Assembly: GCA_030681195.1 (NCBI GenBank)
Contig: JAUXXJ010000040.1
Coordinates: 1 to 64,000, forward strand
Length of the DNA stretch: 64,000 nt
Origin: Rhodocyclaceae bacterium
GTDB lineage: Bacteria; Pseudomonadota; Gammaproteobacteria; Burkholderiales; Rhodocyclaceae
Direction of reading: 5' to 3'
The notes under the pieces are model-generated. The model ran no database searches. It was not told where the DNA came from and saw only the letters and a program-made list of their open reading frames with translations. This document shows positions 30,785 through 39,462 of this stretch, piece by piece (within the stretch, counting starts at the first letter, position 1; every line of letters starts with the position of its first letter). Position numbers and translations under genes: made by a program.

Positions 30785-31654
30785 TTGAAAAAACCAAAGC
30801 ACTTCATCTGCATCGTCCTGCTGGCGACTTTCGTTCCACCGGCCTTTGCCATTGATCTGGTACCGGGAGATGCGCGCGCACCACAAACCGGCTACGACCT
30901 GATCCAGTTCTCGCAAGTGACCACCGAGCGCGGGGACGCCTACGTGAACGGTCAACGTCAGCCAGGAAATCCGCGTATCGATGCATCACAACTGTTTGTG
31001 CGCTACGGCCACTCGTTCGCGGCTGCCGACCTCCCCGCATTCTTTTATGTCCAGGCGCCGGTCGGCTACGTACACACGGGCGGAACGCTAGCGGGGCTAT
31101 CCGGTGATTCCGGCCTCGGCGATACCACCCTGGTGCTGGCGCTCTGGCCTTACGCGAATCGCGAAACCAAAACCTACTTCGGGCTAGCCAGCTATCTCAT
31201 CGCCCCTACCGGCAGCTACAGCAACCAGCGGTCCATCAACATGGGCGGCAATCGTTACCAGGCCGCAGTGCAAATGGCTTACCAGACCGCGTTGTCAGAT
31301 GCGTGGCATGGCATGGTGGCACTCGATACCTTGTGGAGCGGCGACAACAAAGATTTCGGTGCCGCACGCGTCCCCCTTGAGCAGAGGCCGCTGCACTCAG
31401 CTCAGGCAGCTTTGCTCTACGAGTTGAATCCGCAGTATTCCTTCGGGTTGAGCTACTTTCTGACCCAGGGTGGTGAAACCCGCGTCAATGGGCTCGATCG
31501 CAATGACAGCACCCGCGTGCAACGCTACCAGGCAACAGCGATTGGCAATTATCCATTCGGCCGCCTTGTCTTTCAATACGGTGGCGACCTGAAAACCGAA
31601 AACGGCTTTATCGAAAAACGACGCTGGATCCTGCGCTACGCAAAGATCTTTTGA
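30785..31654 (+). CDS. outer-membrane transporter-like protein, phenol-degradation MetA family
   Basis: 289 residues if started at TTG 30785, which places a signal peptide (KKPKHFICIVLLATFVPPAFA) at the N-terminus; an in-frame ATG at 30704 would add 27 unlikely residues. The mature part begins IDLVPGDARAPQTGYDLIQF and alternates aromatic beta strands, ending in Phe (RYAKIF) as beta-barrels do. The family is annotated as transporter of hydrophobic aromatics on thin evidence. Its 3' end overlaps the convergent lipoprotein gene by 47 bp. Confidence 0.72.
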   Translation: MKKPKHFICIVLLATFVPPAFAIDLVPGDARAPQTGYDLIQFSQVTTERGDAYVNGQRQPGNPRIDASQLFVRYGHSFAAADLPAFFYVQAPVGYVHTGGTLAGLSGDSGLGDTTLVLALWPYANRETKTYFGLASYLIAPTGSYSNQRSINMGGNRYQAAVQMAYQTALSDAWHGMVALDTLWSGDNKDFGAARVPLEQRPLHSAQAALLYELNPQYSFGLSYFLTQGGETRVNGLDRNDSTRVQRYQATAIGNYPFGRLVFQYGGDLKTENGFIEKRRWILRYAKIF

Positions 31655-32723
31655 GGCTCGTGGCCGATTGCACCTGAACCACGCTATACACTGCCTGGTG
31701 GGCTTTTCTGTTGTGCTGCCCGCCCAGGACGCGGTCGTCGTCGTGAATGACAAACAGACGATCCTTACCGAGAATGGCAATGCCCTCAGCCTTGTTATTG
31801 AAATAAAAGGGCTGCCCATCATCACCCAGCACCAACTGAGGTGACACGCCTTCGGTCAGGTCGCCAAGTGTCATATGCCAGAGATAAGCGCCAAGTTTGT
31901 CATTGGCTTCATGGCTGGTGGCGATGTAGATCCGCCCGCTGTCGGCATCGTATTCGATGCTTGAGAGTCCGATACCCGCAGGTAACCCAAGTTCGGGTGG
32001 CGGCTTGAAGTCAAGGAGGGTACGGAACGGACCGTCCAGATGCCAGTCCCCATCAGCATCAATGCGATAGTCGATCCCGATAATCACTATCCTGTAATCG
32101 AATTCCTTGTAGTTCCGGCCTGTTTCGCGAACTCCAAAAACCAGCCTGTTGCCCGGCAAGGCCATGAGTCCTTCGATCTTGAAGTAAGGCGTGCCGAGAT
32201 GGTTCGAAAACAGATTCCTTAAGCCCATAGAACTTTCCTTGCCATCACGGACCGACGAAGCGATCAGGCGTGCCTTGGAGGGCTCTTTGGCAGGCCATGC
32301 CATCAGGGCGTTGAAACCATCGTCCCGATTGTCTTTCGGGTGGACGCGATCAAAGGCCGTCGTGGCCAAGGCGTATAAACCATCCGGCGTACGAGTCATA
32401 CCTTCGATTTTTTCGGCAGCCAAGAAAAGTGGCGTCTTGAGCGGGCGCGGGTCATTGACAAGCTTCCAGTCCTTCATGCTCACTTGAAAAACAGGCGAGC
32501 CTGCCGGTGTCGGTTTGTCACTGGCAATCACTATTGCTGAGTCCATTGCGACCACAGCGGATGCTTCGCAGAAGGCCAACATTCCCGCTGCGTCCCGCAT
32601 TTCTGCAGGAAAACAATCCAGCACCGCCTCGGAAAGGAGTTTCGCCCGGAGTTCGATAACGGGTGCGGGCAAACCTGCACAGCCGACCAAAAAAGCAGTT
32701 GTCAGCAGGAGTACGAGTTTCAT
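31608..32723 (-). CDS. putative lipoprotein, beta-propeller-like
   Basis: 371 residues from ATG 32723; lipobox LLLTTAFLVGCAG gives a lipidated Cys at about residue 16. The body has repeated strands with AAEKIEGMTRTPDGLYALATT, YFKIEGLMALPGNRLVFGVRE, LSSIEYDADSGRIYIATSHE and NKAEGIAILGKDRLFVIHDD, a pattern like SdiA-regulated/esterase-like-phytase propellers. Function unknown. It is the last gene of the leftward five-gene operon that starts at 39360. Confidence 0.7.
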   Translation of the reverse strand: MKLVLLLTTAFLVGCAGLPAPVIELRAKLLSEAVLDCFPAEMRDAAGMLAFCEASAVVAMDSAIVIASDKPTPAGSPVFQVSMKDWKLVNDPRPLKTPLFLAAEKIEGMTRTPDGLYALATTAFDRVHPKDNRDDGFNALMAWPAKEPSKARLIASSVRDGKESSMGLRNLFSNHLGTPYFKIEGLMALPGNRLVFGVRETGRNYKEFDYRIVIIGIDYRIDADGDWHLDGPFRTLLDFKPPPELGLPAGIGLSSIEYDADSGRIYIATSHEANDKLGAYLWHMTLGDLTEGVSPQLVLGDDGQPFYFNNKAEGIAILGKDRLFVIHDDDRVLGGQHNRKAHQAVYSVVQVQSATSLKRSLRSAGSSVVFR

Positions 32724-32738
32724 GTCGATGCGCACCGC

Positions 32739-33536
32739 TTAATGTTCGATCATTGACCAGTCGCGAACCAGATCAGCCATGCCATTGCGCTGCAGAATCG
32801 CTTGCCACTCCTGCGATTTCTTGAATTCAGCCATCATCCGATCAAACTCGGCAATCTGTTCGGCAGAAAAACGCTTTTTTGAAAAACCTGCAACCAGCGG
32901 CACGCTACCTACCGCATTGGGGGAAATATCCATCTGCGCCATGATGCCTTCTGCCCGAAAGGTGTAGAGGTCGGAAATGCCGGCGATGATGGCAATATCT
33001 TCATGTCCGAGCAAGACACCTCTGATCATTTCTCCATCGGTACGATAGCGGTTCAGATGAATGGCGGGGTCTGCGTCAAGCAAGGGATAACGATAACCCT
33101 GGCGGCCGGCAATGCGCTTACCGTGAAAGTCGGACAGCTTGTTTGCTTTGAAGCCATGCTCTCGTAAAAACAGCACGGCGTTGTACTCGATAATCACTGG
33201 GGCCGATAGGTGCATGTCCTGTTTCAGCCGATCGAGGGGAACGACAACAGTGGCGATATCGATATCGCCCTCTTTCAGTTCGCGCAAGGCATCGCCGGTC
33301 GGCATCGCCAGGTAGCGGGGAACCATGCCGAGCTGGCGCAGGATCGCATCGACGGACTCGATAAAAATTCCAGTCGGCGCAGTACCTTCCAGTCTGGAAA
33401 AAATGTTGCCGGGCACCGCTACACGTACCGACATGGCGGCTGGCGTAGTACTTATTGCGCGTTCCTGTGCGTTGACGAAGGAAAAGTGCACGGAGATGAG
33501 CGCTGCCAAGAGGGGGATCAATCTGAATAACTTCAC
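32739..33536 (-). CDS. periplasmic solute-binding protein, family 3-like
   Basis: 265 residues starting at GTG 33536, which overlaps the upstream stop (GTGA). Signal peptide KLFRLIPLLAALISVHFSFVNA. The mature protein has the two-lobed type-2 periplasmic binding pattern: SVRVAVPGNIFSRLEG, PTGIFIESVDAILRQLG, LREL-KEGDIDIATVVVPL, DFHGKRIAGRQGYRYPLL and GVLLGHEDIAIIAG. No permease or ATPase is adjacent, so it may sense rather than transport, perhaps with the PBP-MscS protein encoded in the same operon. Confidence 0.75.
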   Translation of the reverse strand: MKLFRLIPLLAALISVHFSFVNAQERAISTTPAAMSVRVAVPGNIFSRLEGTAPTGIFIESVDAILRQLGMVPRYLAMPTGDALRELKEGDIDIATVVVPLDRLKQDMHLSAPVIIEYNAVLFLREHGFKANKLSDFHGKRIAGRQGYRYPLLDADPAIHLNRYRTDGEMIRGVLLGHEDIAIIAGISDLYTFRAEGIMAQMDISPNAVGSVPLVAGFSKKRFSAEQIAEFDRMMAEFKKSQEWQAILQRNGMADLVRDWSMIEH

Positions 33537-34540
33537 AGCGAAACTCCTATCGGCTGCGGCACGGTCGGAGGGCTGAGCAATCGTCCCCGATTCATGGGTA
33601 CGATCTGCCCTCCTGTTTCGGGTGCAGCCCCGTCGATGGGTGGGGCGGACATATTTGACTGCACGCTCTGCCTGGCCTGCTCTTCGCTTTGATAGCGCAC
33701 CATTTGTCCCGGCGTACAAGGGCCCTGTGTGCCATCAGGCAATACCGCCATGCACAGATTCGCTCCGGTAAAAATGACGTTGTGCAGGCTGGCGCCGGCA
33801 AAGTTCGCACCCGATAGATCTGCTGCATTGAAGTTGCAGGCATCAATGACCGCATTGCTGAAATCAGCACGCGACAAACTGGACTGACGGAAATTCGCCC
33901 GGCTGATAAAGGTTGCAGAAAAGCGCGCCTCACGCAACGATGCACCGGCAAGATTGGCATTGAAAAGGTCGCTGCCCTGCAAATCGGCACGGTCGAGAAC
34001 CGCGCTTTGCAGGTCGGCGTCGCGCAGTCGGGCACCGAGCAGGTTGGCGCCCGTCAAATCCGCCTGGCGCAGGATGGCGCCATTCAGGCGTGCCTCGGAA
34101 AGGTCGGAGCCGCGCAAGATTGCCGTCAGCAAATTGGCCTCGCCGAGTTCGGCCTTAGCGAGGTTGCTGCGCGAAAGATTGGCCATGCGCAAATCAGCCT
34201 TGCGAAAAGTCGAGCGAAACAGGGCGGAACCCTCAATTGAGGCCTTTGAAAAATCTGCTTCATCAAAGTCGGACCAATCCATGCGCGAATAGCTGAGATT
34301 GGCTGAACTGAACTTTCCACCCTTGAGCACCGACCAGGAAAGGTTGACGCCGTGCAGGAAAGCCCCGGTCAGATCCGCTCCGCCCATGTCGCGCATTGAC
34401 AGGTTCTCATAACGCAAATCGCAGAACCGGCAGGTTTTGTTGCTTCCCCCCTTGAATGCGTCGGCACGCTTGGCTTCGGCGGCCACGAGGTTCGCACTTG
34501 CACAGGCCATGGATAATCCGATAAGCCAAAAGTATTTCAT
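33533..34540 (-). CDS. secreted pentapeptide-repeat protein
   Basis: 335 residues, ATG 34540 with GGAG upstream. Signal peptide MKYFWLIGLSMACASANLVAA, then a CRFCDLRYENL segment and about 40 tandem A(D/N)LxX pentapeptides (for example ADLTGA, ADLQSA, ADLQGS, ANLAGA) that should form a right-handed quadrilateral beta-helix. A tail with VLPDGTQGPCTPG is typical of such proteins. Its role in the periplasm or at the surface is unknown. Middle gene of the PBP-MscS/secretin operon. Confidence 0.85.
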   Translation of the reverse strand: MKYFWLIGLSMACASANLVAAEAKRADAFKGGSNKTCRFCDLRYENLSMRDMGGADLTGAFLHGVNLSWSVLKGGKFSSANLSYSRMDWSDFDEADFSKASIEGSALFRSTFRKADLRMANLSRSNLAKAELGEANLLTAILRGSDLSEARLNGAILRQADLTGANLLGARLRDADLQSAVLDRADLQGSDLFNANLAGASLREARFSATFISRANFRQSSLSRADFSNAVIDACNFNAADLSGANFAGASLHNVIFTGANLCMAVLPDGTQGPCTPGQMVRYQSEEQARQSVQSNMSAPPIDGAAPETGGQIVPMNRGRLLSPPTVPQPIGVSL

Positions 34541-34561
34541 TTGAATTCTCCGTGGCACGGA

Positions 34562-36550
34562 TCAGTAATGGATGAAATCAATCACGCTGTTGAGGCGATC
34601 TTCCAGCGTTCGCATGTCGGACCAGTTCTCGAGTGCGACGTCGCCGGTACGAAACTCCCGGTACAGGCTGTTTTCCTGCATGTGATGAAACACCGATGCC
34701 CAGTTGGGATACGGCATGAACCAGTCGGCATAGCGGGCGCGCAAGTTGGCAAGCGGACGCTCATCTTCGGACAGCGACTGCTCGTACTCCTTGCGGGCAT
34801 TCTCCGGTTGATAGACATATTGCGCCGGCCGGGGAGTAATCAGGATCAAGACGGATTTCTGCAAATCCGAGGTCGTCTTTTTCGAGAACAGGTACTGAAT
34901 TCCAGGAATATCCTGGAGCAATGGCACGCCATCGCGCGAGTTAGTCGCCTCTTTTTCGCTCAAGCCGCCAAGAATCAGGGTTTCTCCAAAGCGCATGAGC
35001 ACACTCGCCTCAACCCGGCTCTTGCTGCTTTCGATACTCAGATCAAAGTTGCCCGACGCCCCAACCGGCTTTAGAAAGTTTCTTTCGGCCATCACATCCA
35101 GGCTGATCCGGCCGTCCTCCATAAAGTTCGGCGTCACCGCCAGTTGTACGCCTATCTGTTTCTCGATATTGACAGGCCCGGTGGATGTGCTTCCGGATTT
35201 CACCACGGCACTGAGTTCCGTGCCGGAAAAGAACTGTGATGTCCTCCCCGTGCGGGCTACCAGCGTTGGACGGGCAAGAATCTCATTACGTTGATTCCCG
35301 CTATTGGCGATATTCAGCGTGTAAACGACCTCGGGTATTTCAAGGGTGCGAGTGATCGTGTTCTTGAGACTCTGACTGAGTGATGAATTATCCAAATTAT
35401 TGGTGGGATCGATGAGATCATTTTTCCAATTGCCGGCCGATGAGTTGATGCGCTCTCTTTCAGCCTTCCTGCCGAAGTTGATTTGCAAGCCCTTCAGCAG
35501 ATTGACGCCCTTGGAGGTCGAGAAACTCTCCTCGGTCGCGATCATCACCACATCGACGACCACCATCTTGTCTTCCATCGGCGGCATCCCGGGGATGCCA
35601 GCGAATTGGCCCGGCATCTGCCCTGGCATCTGTCCTTGGCCCGGCGGCTGCCCTTGCCATTGATTCTGTGCTTGCCCTTGCCATTGTCCCTGCGGCTGCC
35701 CCTGATCGGGTACAGGCGCGGCGTACTGGGTAGGAAGCAGGCCTTCTCTCACCGTGGCGGCTACGGGTTTGGCGCCTGATGAGAGGTCTGATCCCTTGCG
35801 CTGATAGAGCTGGGCCCACTCGCCCAGGCGCCGTTGCACATGGGAGGCCAGGCGCTCGTTACCCGTAGCCCGCAGTTTCTCGAGGTGGCCATTGGCTTGC
35901 TCGTGCTCGCCGACAGCGGCCATGATGAGGGCGGAATTACGCAGCATGGCCGGACTGAGGGTGGTGGCAATGGCCCCCATGGCCTTGACGGCCCCGGCGG
36001 CAATGTCGGGGGCCCCGGAACGATACGCGGCATACGACATGGCATGCAGCAAGCCGGCATCGTCCGGCCGGAACATCATGGCTTCGCCAAAGTGCTGCAC
36101 GGCCCGCCCAAAACGCGAGCGGTCGATTGCCAACAAGCCAGAAAAATAATGGGCCTGCCAGTTGGAAGTATCAAACTGGATGGCAAGCTGATATCCCTGC
36201 TCGGCAAGATCGTAGGCGCTGTGTGACCCTTCGCGTGCCTGAAGGTGATAGACCAGCCCGTTGATCAAGTGGTAGTACGAACGGTCGGTGCGCAGCCCCA
36301 GTGCTTCGTTGATTTTTTTCGAGGCTTCGTCATAACGCTTGGCGCGCAGGAGATCAACGGCCTCGGTCGCCAGCCTATCCGTCGCCGTCAGGTTCGCATC
36401 GCTCCCCGATGGCAGCGGTACCATTTTCTGCATGGAAAAGGAATCCGGCTGGCTCAATCCATGCGCCAAGGATATGGCGGGAACAACCATCAATGCCATG
36501 ATTCCCGCGTACAAGAAGGAATAGCGCGGCATGTTTCGTATGAGAGGCAT
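34562..36550 (-). CDS. TPR-secretin outer-membrane protein (orphan)
   Basis: 662 residues. Signal peptide MPLIRNMPRYSFLYAGIMAL...SLAHG; TPR helices (about 45-250); a Gln/Gly/Pro low-complexity tether (about 277-323, QGQWQGQ and MPGQMPGQ repeats); then a secretin domain of the type II/III family with VQLAVTPNFMEDGRISLDV, FGETLILGGLSEKE and VPLLQDIPGIQYLF. Secretins form large outer-membrane gated channels. No ATPase, pseudopilin or inner-membrane platform gene is nearby, so the usual secretion partners are missing. The conserved pairing here is with PBP-MscS 29 nt upstream. Confidence 0.85.
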   Translation of the reverse strand: MPLIRNMPRYSFLYAGIMALMVVPAISLAHGLSQPDSFSMQKMVPLPSGSDANLTATDRLATEAVDLLRAKRYDEASKKINEALGLRTDRSYYHLINGLVYHLQAREGSHSAYDLAEQGYQLAIQFDTSNWQAHYFSGLLAIDRSRFGRAVQHFGEAMMFRPDDAGLLHAMSYAAYRSGAPDIAAGAVKAMGAIATTLSPAMLRNSALIMAAVGEHEQANGHLEKLRATGNERLASHVQRRLGEWAQLYQRKGSDLSSGAKPVAATVREGLLPTQYAAPVPDQGQPQGQWQGQAQNQWQGQPPGQGQMPGQMPGQFAGIPGMPPMEDKMVVVDVVMIATEESFSTSKGVNLLKGLQINFGRKAERERINSSAGNWKNDLIDPTNNLDNSSLSQSLKNTITRTLEIPEVVYTLNIANSGNQRNEILARPTLVARTGRTSQFFSGTELSAVVKSGSTSTGPVNIEKQIGVQLAVTPNFMEDGRISLDVMAERNFLKPVGASGNFDLSIESSKSRVEASVLMRFGETLILGGLSEKEATNSRDGVPLLQDIPGIQYLFSKKTTSDLQKSVLILITPRPAQYVYQPENARKEYEQSLSEDERPLANLRARYADWFMPYPNWASVFHHMQENSLYREFRTGDVALENWSDMRTLEDRLNSVIDFIHY

Positions 36551-36579
36551 AGTGGATTCCTTGCAGCGAAAGCGGTGGG

Positions 36580-39360
36580 CTAAGTAGCGGCAATCGCTAA
36601 TGGCGTTGGCCAGGGACGGCCTTCGGTCGGGGCCAAGGCAAGCCCTTGTTCGATGAATTGTTGGCGTACGAAAGTCCACAACTCTTCCCTGGCTTTTGAT
36701 TTTTTCGGCAGGATCGCTACCCGATAGCCAACTGAAAAGTGCGCCACCCACTGCCCGTTCAGATTGACGATACCGCGGTAGCGCACCATCGGTTCGAAGC
36801 CGGGTTCTTCCTTGCAGATGATCGACTTTGCCTGCGCCACCGCTTCGGTGATGATGGGCAGGACGATTTCCGGGCTGGCATCCGGCGCCGCGTAGAAATC
36901 TGTTTCGGCCATGATGCCGTGCGGAACCTCACTGAGGTTTTCCATCAACGACTCCGAAACCTTCGAATTGGCTAGGATAACGCTCTGGCCCGCATTGGCT
37001 TCGATGCGCGTGGTGCGCCAGGTAATGTCGGTGACGCAGCCGATAATGTTGTTGATACGAATGTAATCGCCGACCTTAAACGGCCGTTCGATGTTGAGAA
37101 TGATGCCAGAGAAAACATTGGCAATATTCGACTGAATGGCGAAACCGATCACCATGGCCAGCACCCCGGAAGTGGCCAACAGGCTGGTCAGGGTCTGGCC
37201 GAACACGAAGGCGGTGATGCCGGCAAAAGCAAGCGCGATGAGCATCACGCTGACGAAAAACTTCATAACGTTGGGTATCTTCCGGCCGCTGCGTTCTTCC
37301 AGCGTATCCCAGATAAAGCGACGCACCGCTTTGTCTGTCAACCAGGCGCCGACTATCCACCACAGGCTCTCGTAGATCAGGAACAGCTTGCGCGTGGTCA
37401 CCGGGGTCAGATTGACGAACGCGTAATCAAGCACCAGATTACCGGCCGCCAGCAGAAAAATCGGCCAGAAAATGACCCGCAACAGCCATGACTGGAATAC
37501 CCAGTAGCGCCCCCAGCGACGAGTATCCATGACGACGGCGAATAGCGAACCGAGCAGGCCGAAGATGGCGATATAGATGAAATGTTCGGGAGAGAAAAAG
37601 TCGCGCGCGCTCGCACTGGCCGGCTTGATCAGCACCCCGAGGGTGATGGTCGAGAACAGGGGCTGTTCGCCGGTCATGCCGACATACTGGGGTTCGCCGT
37701 CACCGCGCTCGCGCACCAGATTCTGCGCGATCCAGCCATTGTCGATCTCCCATCCGGTGGCGCCTTTGACCACGCGGCGCTGCCGCAGATCCTTGATCAG
37801 CTCATTGCCGGTAGGCATGCCCAGCACATCGACGACGTAAAGAATGTTGTTGTAATTCGCCTGCCGATGGCGAAACGAGATACCGGCGACATGCTGACCG
37901 AAAGCGCGCCCGGCCGCGTTGAAATTCATCTGGAGCTTTTGCTTGATGCGATAGCGGCGATACTGAACACCGTCCGTCTCGCTGCTTTCTTCCGGTTTAT
38001 CAAGAACAACAGGATCGGCAACATTGTCGATCAGGATTTCCTGCGGCGCCACCTTGCCACGATAGCGAAACCAGATCGACAGATCGACCACTGCTGTTTC
38101 ATTGGCGAGATCAAGGTCACCGATTTCATGCACGGTAATGCCGGTATAGACGACATTGGTCTTGAACATGAAACGGTCGTTGACAAACAGCACCCGGCCC
38201 TGCCGCAGGGCTTCGATATAGTTGAAATTGGCACCACGGGCAATGGGCGACATTTGTACCGGGGCCGAAATCAGGCTGTCGCCGTTATAAATCCCCATCT
38301 GAATCGGCAAGCGCACCAACCCGTCACGCGGGACGAGGCGGCCCGACAGCCCTTGCGTCTCGGTTGCACCAAGTTTCAGCGCTATGGCGAGTTGGGCGGC
38401 GTCGTGTGCCAGCGTTGCATGCCAGTCTGGTGATTCCCCATGGTGCTGCTGATAGCGGGTCTGAAAACGCTGGGCGGCGTCGTTTGCCGTATCGAACAGC
38501 ACCGGGGTGGCGGCCACGATACCGTGAAGCTGCGCCGCCAGATCCTCTCCCGTCAGCCGTGCCAGTTCCCGTTTGAATTCGCCGCCTGCCAGTTGTGCGG
38601 GCCCGAAAAAGTCGATCGCGCTGCCGCTGGTACGTATTTTTTGCACCACCCGTGCGGCCAGCTTCGGGCTGGCAGCGAGATAAACACCGCCAATACCGAA
38701 TTCGCCGATGGTCTTGGCAATCTCATCCAGTTCCGCTACCGACGGCGTCGACGACAAGGTCCATGTCTTGCGCACCGGCGTTTCGAAGCGTCGATAGAGA
38801 TCGATAAAGGGCTCGACCAACGGATCGTAGGCAGCATCATCCTGGCGCACCACATACATCAAACGCTGTTGCACGATATTGCGCGCATAGTTGGCCGCGA
38901 ACCGCCCCTGCTCATGTCGCTCGATGCCCATCGATACCGCGCCGGGCACGGGCTGTTCCAGTGCCTGAAGCGTCACAAGCGGAATGTTCTTCGCGGCGAA
39001 TTCCGGTGCGGCTGCGGCAAGTGTATCGGTGCGTGAATACCCTACCGCCGCGATCACGCGCGCATCGGCCAGCACCTTTCCCGCCGCCGCCTCGCTCTCG
39101 TCAACCACCAGCAACTCGACCGGCCGGCCAAGATAACCACCTTGCCGGTTCAGGGCTTCCAGATACAGCGCCACCCCATCCTGCAACTCCTGACCGATCA
39201 CGGCAACGCGTGGCCGCGTGGTCTCATCATCATCGATAAAGGTGACCCGTGTCAGTAACGATAACAGCGTGCCGATGAACAGAATGGCCCCGAGTATCAG
39301 TACGAACAGTGTCCACTTCTGGTCGCTGGCAAACAGCGCTTGAATTCTGGCGCGAACCAT
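36580..39360 (-). CDS. fusion of a periplasmic ligand-binding domain to an MscS-type channel
   Basis: 926 residues from ATG 39360. A signal-anchor span (about 16-38), a Leu/Ile/Val-type periplasmic binding domain (about 45-400: PRVAVIGQELQDGVALYLEA, VIAAVGYSRTDTLAAAAPEF, VGGVYLAASPKL-like GIGGVYLAASPKLAARVV), a second extracytoplasmic domain (about 400-610), several membrane spans (about 620-780), and the MscS core with the Gly/Ala-rich pore helix LLATSGVLAMVIGFAIQSN and IILNIERPFKVGDYIRI. MscS channels open on membrane tension; a tethered receptor domain suggests ligand gating or ligand modulation. First gene of a leftward operon, downstream of shared-motif promoter A. Confidence 0.88.
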   Translation of the reverse strand: MVRARIQALFASDQKWTLFVLILGAILFIGTLLSLLTRVTFIDDDETTRPRVAVIGQELQDGVALYLEALNRQGGYLGRPVELLVVDESEAAAGKVLADARVIAAVGYSRTDTLAAAAPEFAAKNIPLVTLQALEQPVPGAVSMGIERHEQGRFAANYARNIVQQRLMYVVRQDDAAYDPLVEPFIDLYRRFETPVRKTWTLSSTPSVAELDEIAKTIGEFGIGGVYLAASPKLAARVVQKIRTSGSAIDFFGPAQLAGGEFKRELARLTGEDLAAQLHGIVAATPVLFDTANDAAQRFQTRYQQHHGESPDWHATLAHDAAQLAIALKLGATETQGLSGRLVPRDGLVRLPIQMGIYNGDSLISAPVQMSPIARGANFNYIEALRQGRVLFVNDRFMFKTNVVYTGITVHEIGDLDLANETAVVDLSIWFRYRGKVAPQEILIDNVADPVVLDKPEESSETDGVQYRRYRIKQKLQMNFNAAGRAFGQHVAGISFRHRQANYNNILYVVDVLGMPTGNELIKDLRQRRVVKGATGWEIDNGWIAQNLVRERGDGEPQYVGMTGEQPLFSTITLGVLIKPASASARDFFSPEHFIYIAIFGLLGSLFAVVMDTRRWGRYWVFQSWLLRVIFWPIFLLAAGNLVLDYAFVNLTPVTTRKLFLIYESLWWIVGAWLTDKAVRRFIWDTLEERSGRKIPNVMKFFVSVMLIALAFAGITAFVFGQTLTSLLATSGVLAMVIGFAIQSNIANVFSGIILNIERPFKVGDYIRINNIIGCVTDITWRTTRIEANAGQSVILANSKVSESLMENLSEVPHGIMAETDFYAAPDASPEIVLPIITEAVAQAKSIICKEEPGFEPMVRYRGIVNLNGQWVAHFSVGYRVAILPKKSKAREELWTFVRQQFIEQGLALAPTEGRPWPTPLAIAAT

Positions 39361-39410
39361 CTGACTATCTTTCGTAAGAGAAAAAGCGGTACCGCCATCG
39401 CGGAGGGCGG

Positions 39411-39451
39411 AATTTATCCGCTTTAAGGAAACGGAACCTATCACTAGCTAT
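39411..39451 (-). promoter_or_regulatory. promoter A: ATAG-N6-ATAG motif and -10 for the PBP-MscS operon
   Basis: On the minus strand a direct repeat ATAG-CTAGTG-ATAG (39451 to 39438) is followed after 21 nt by TAAATT (39416-39411). The predicted transcription start is about 45 nt ahead of the PBP-MscS ATG. The same layout with identical spacing occurs at 47143-47183 and 48434-48474. Ten-bp direct repeats next to a -35 region are typical of OmpR/PhoB-type activators. Confidence 0.6.
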
Positions 39452-39462
39452 GATTCGACCGC

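Noticed and set aside
39430..39455. The ATAG-containing block considered as part of a riboswitch
   Set aside because: It lies upstream of the -10 rather than in the leader, and no aptamer-like paired structure was seen.
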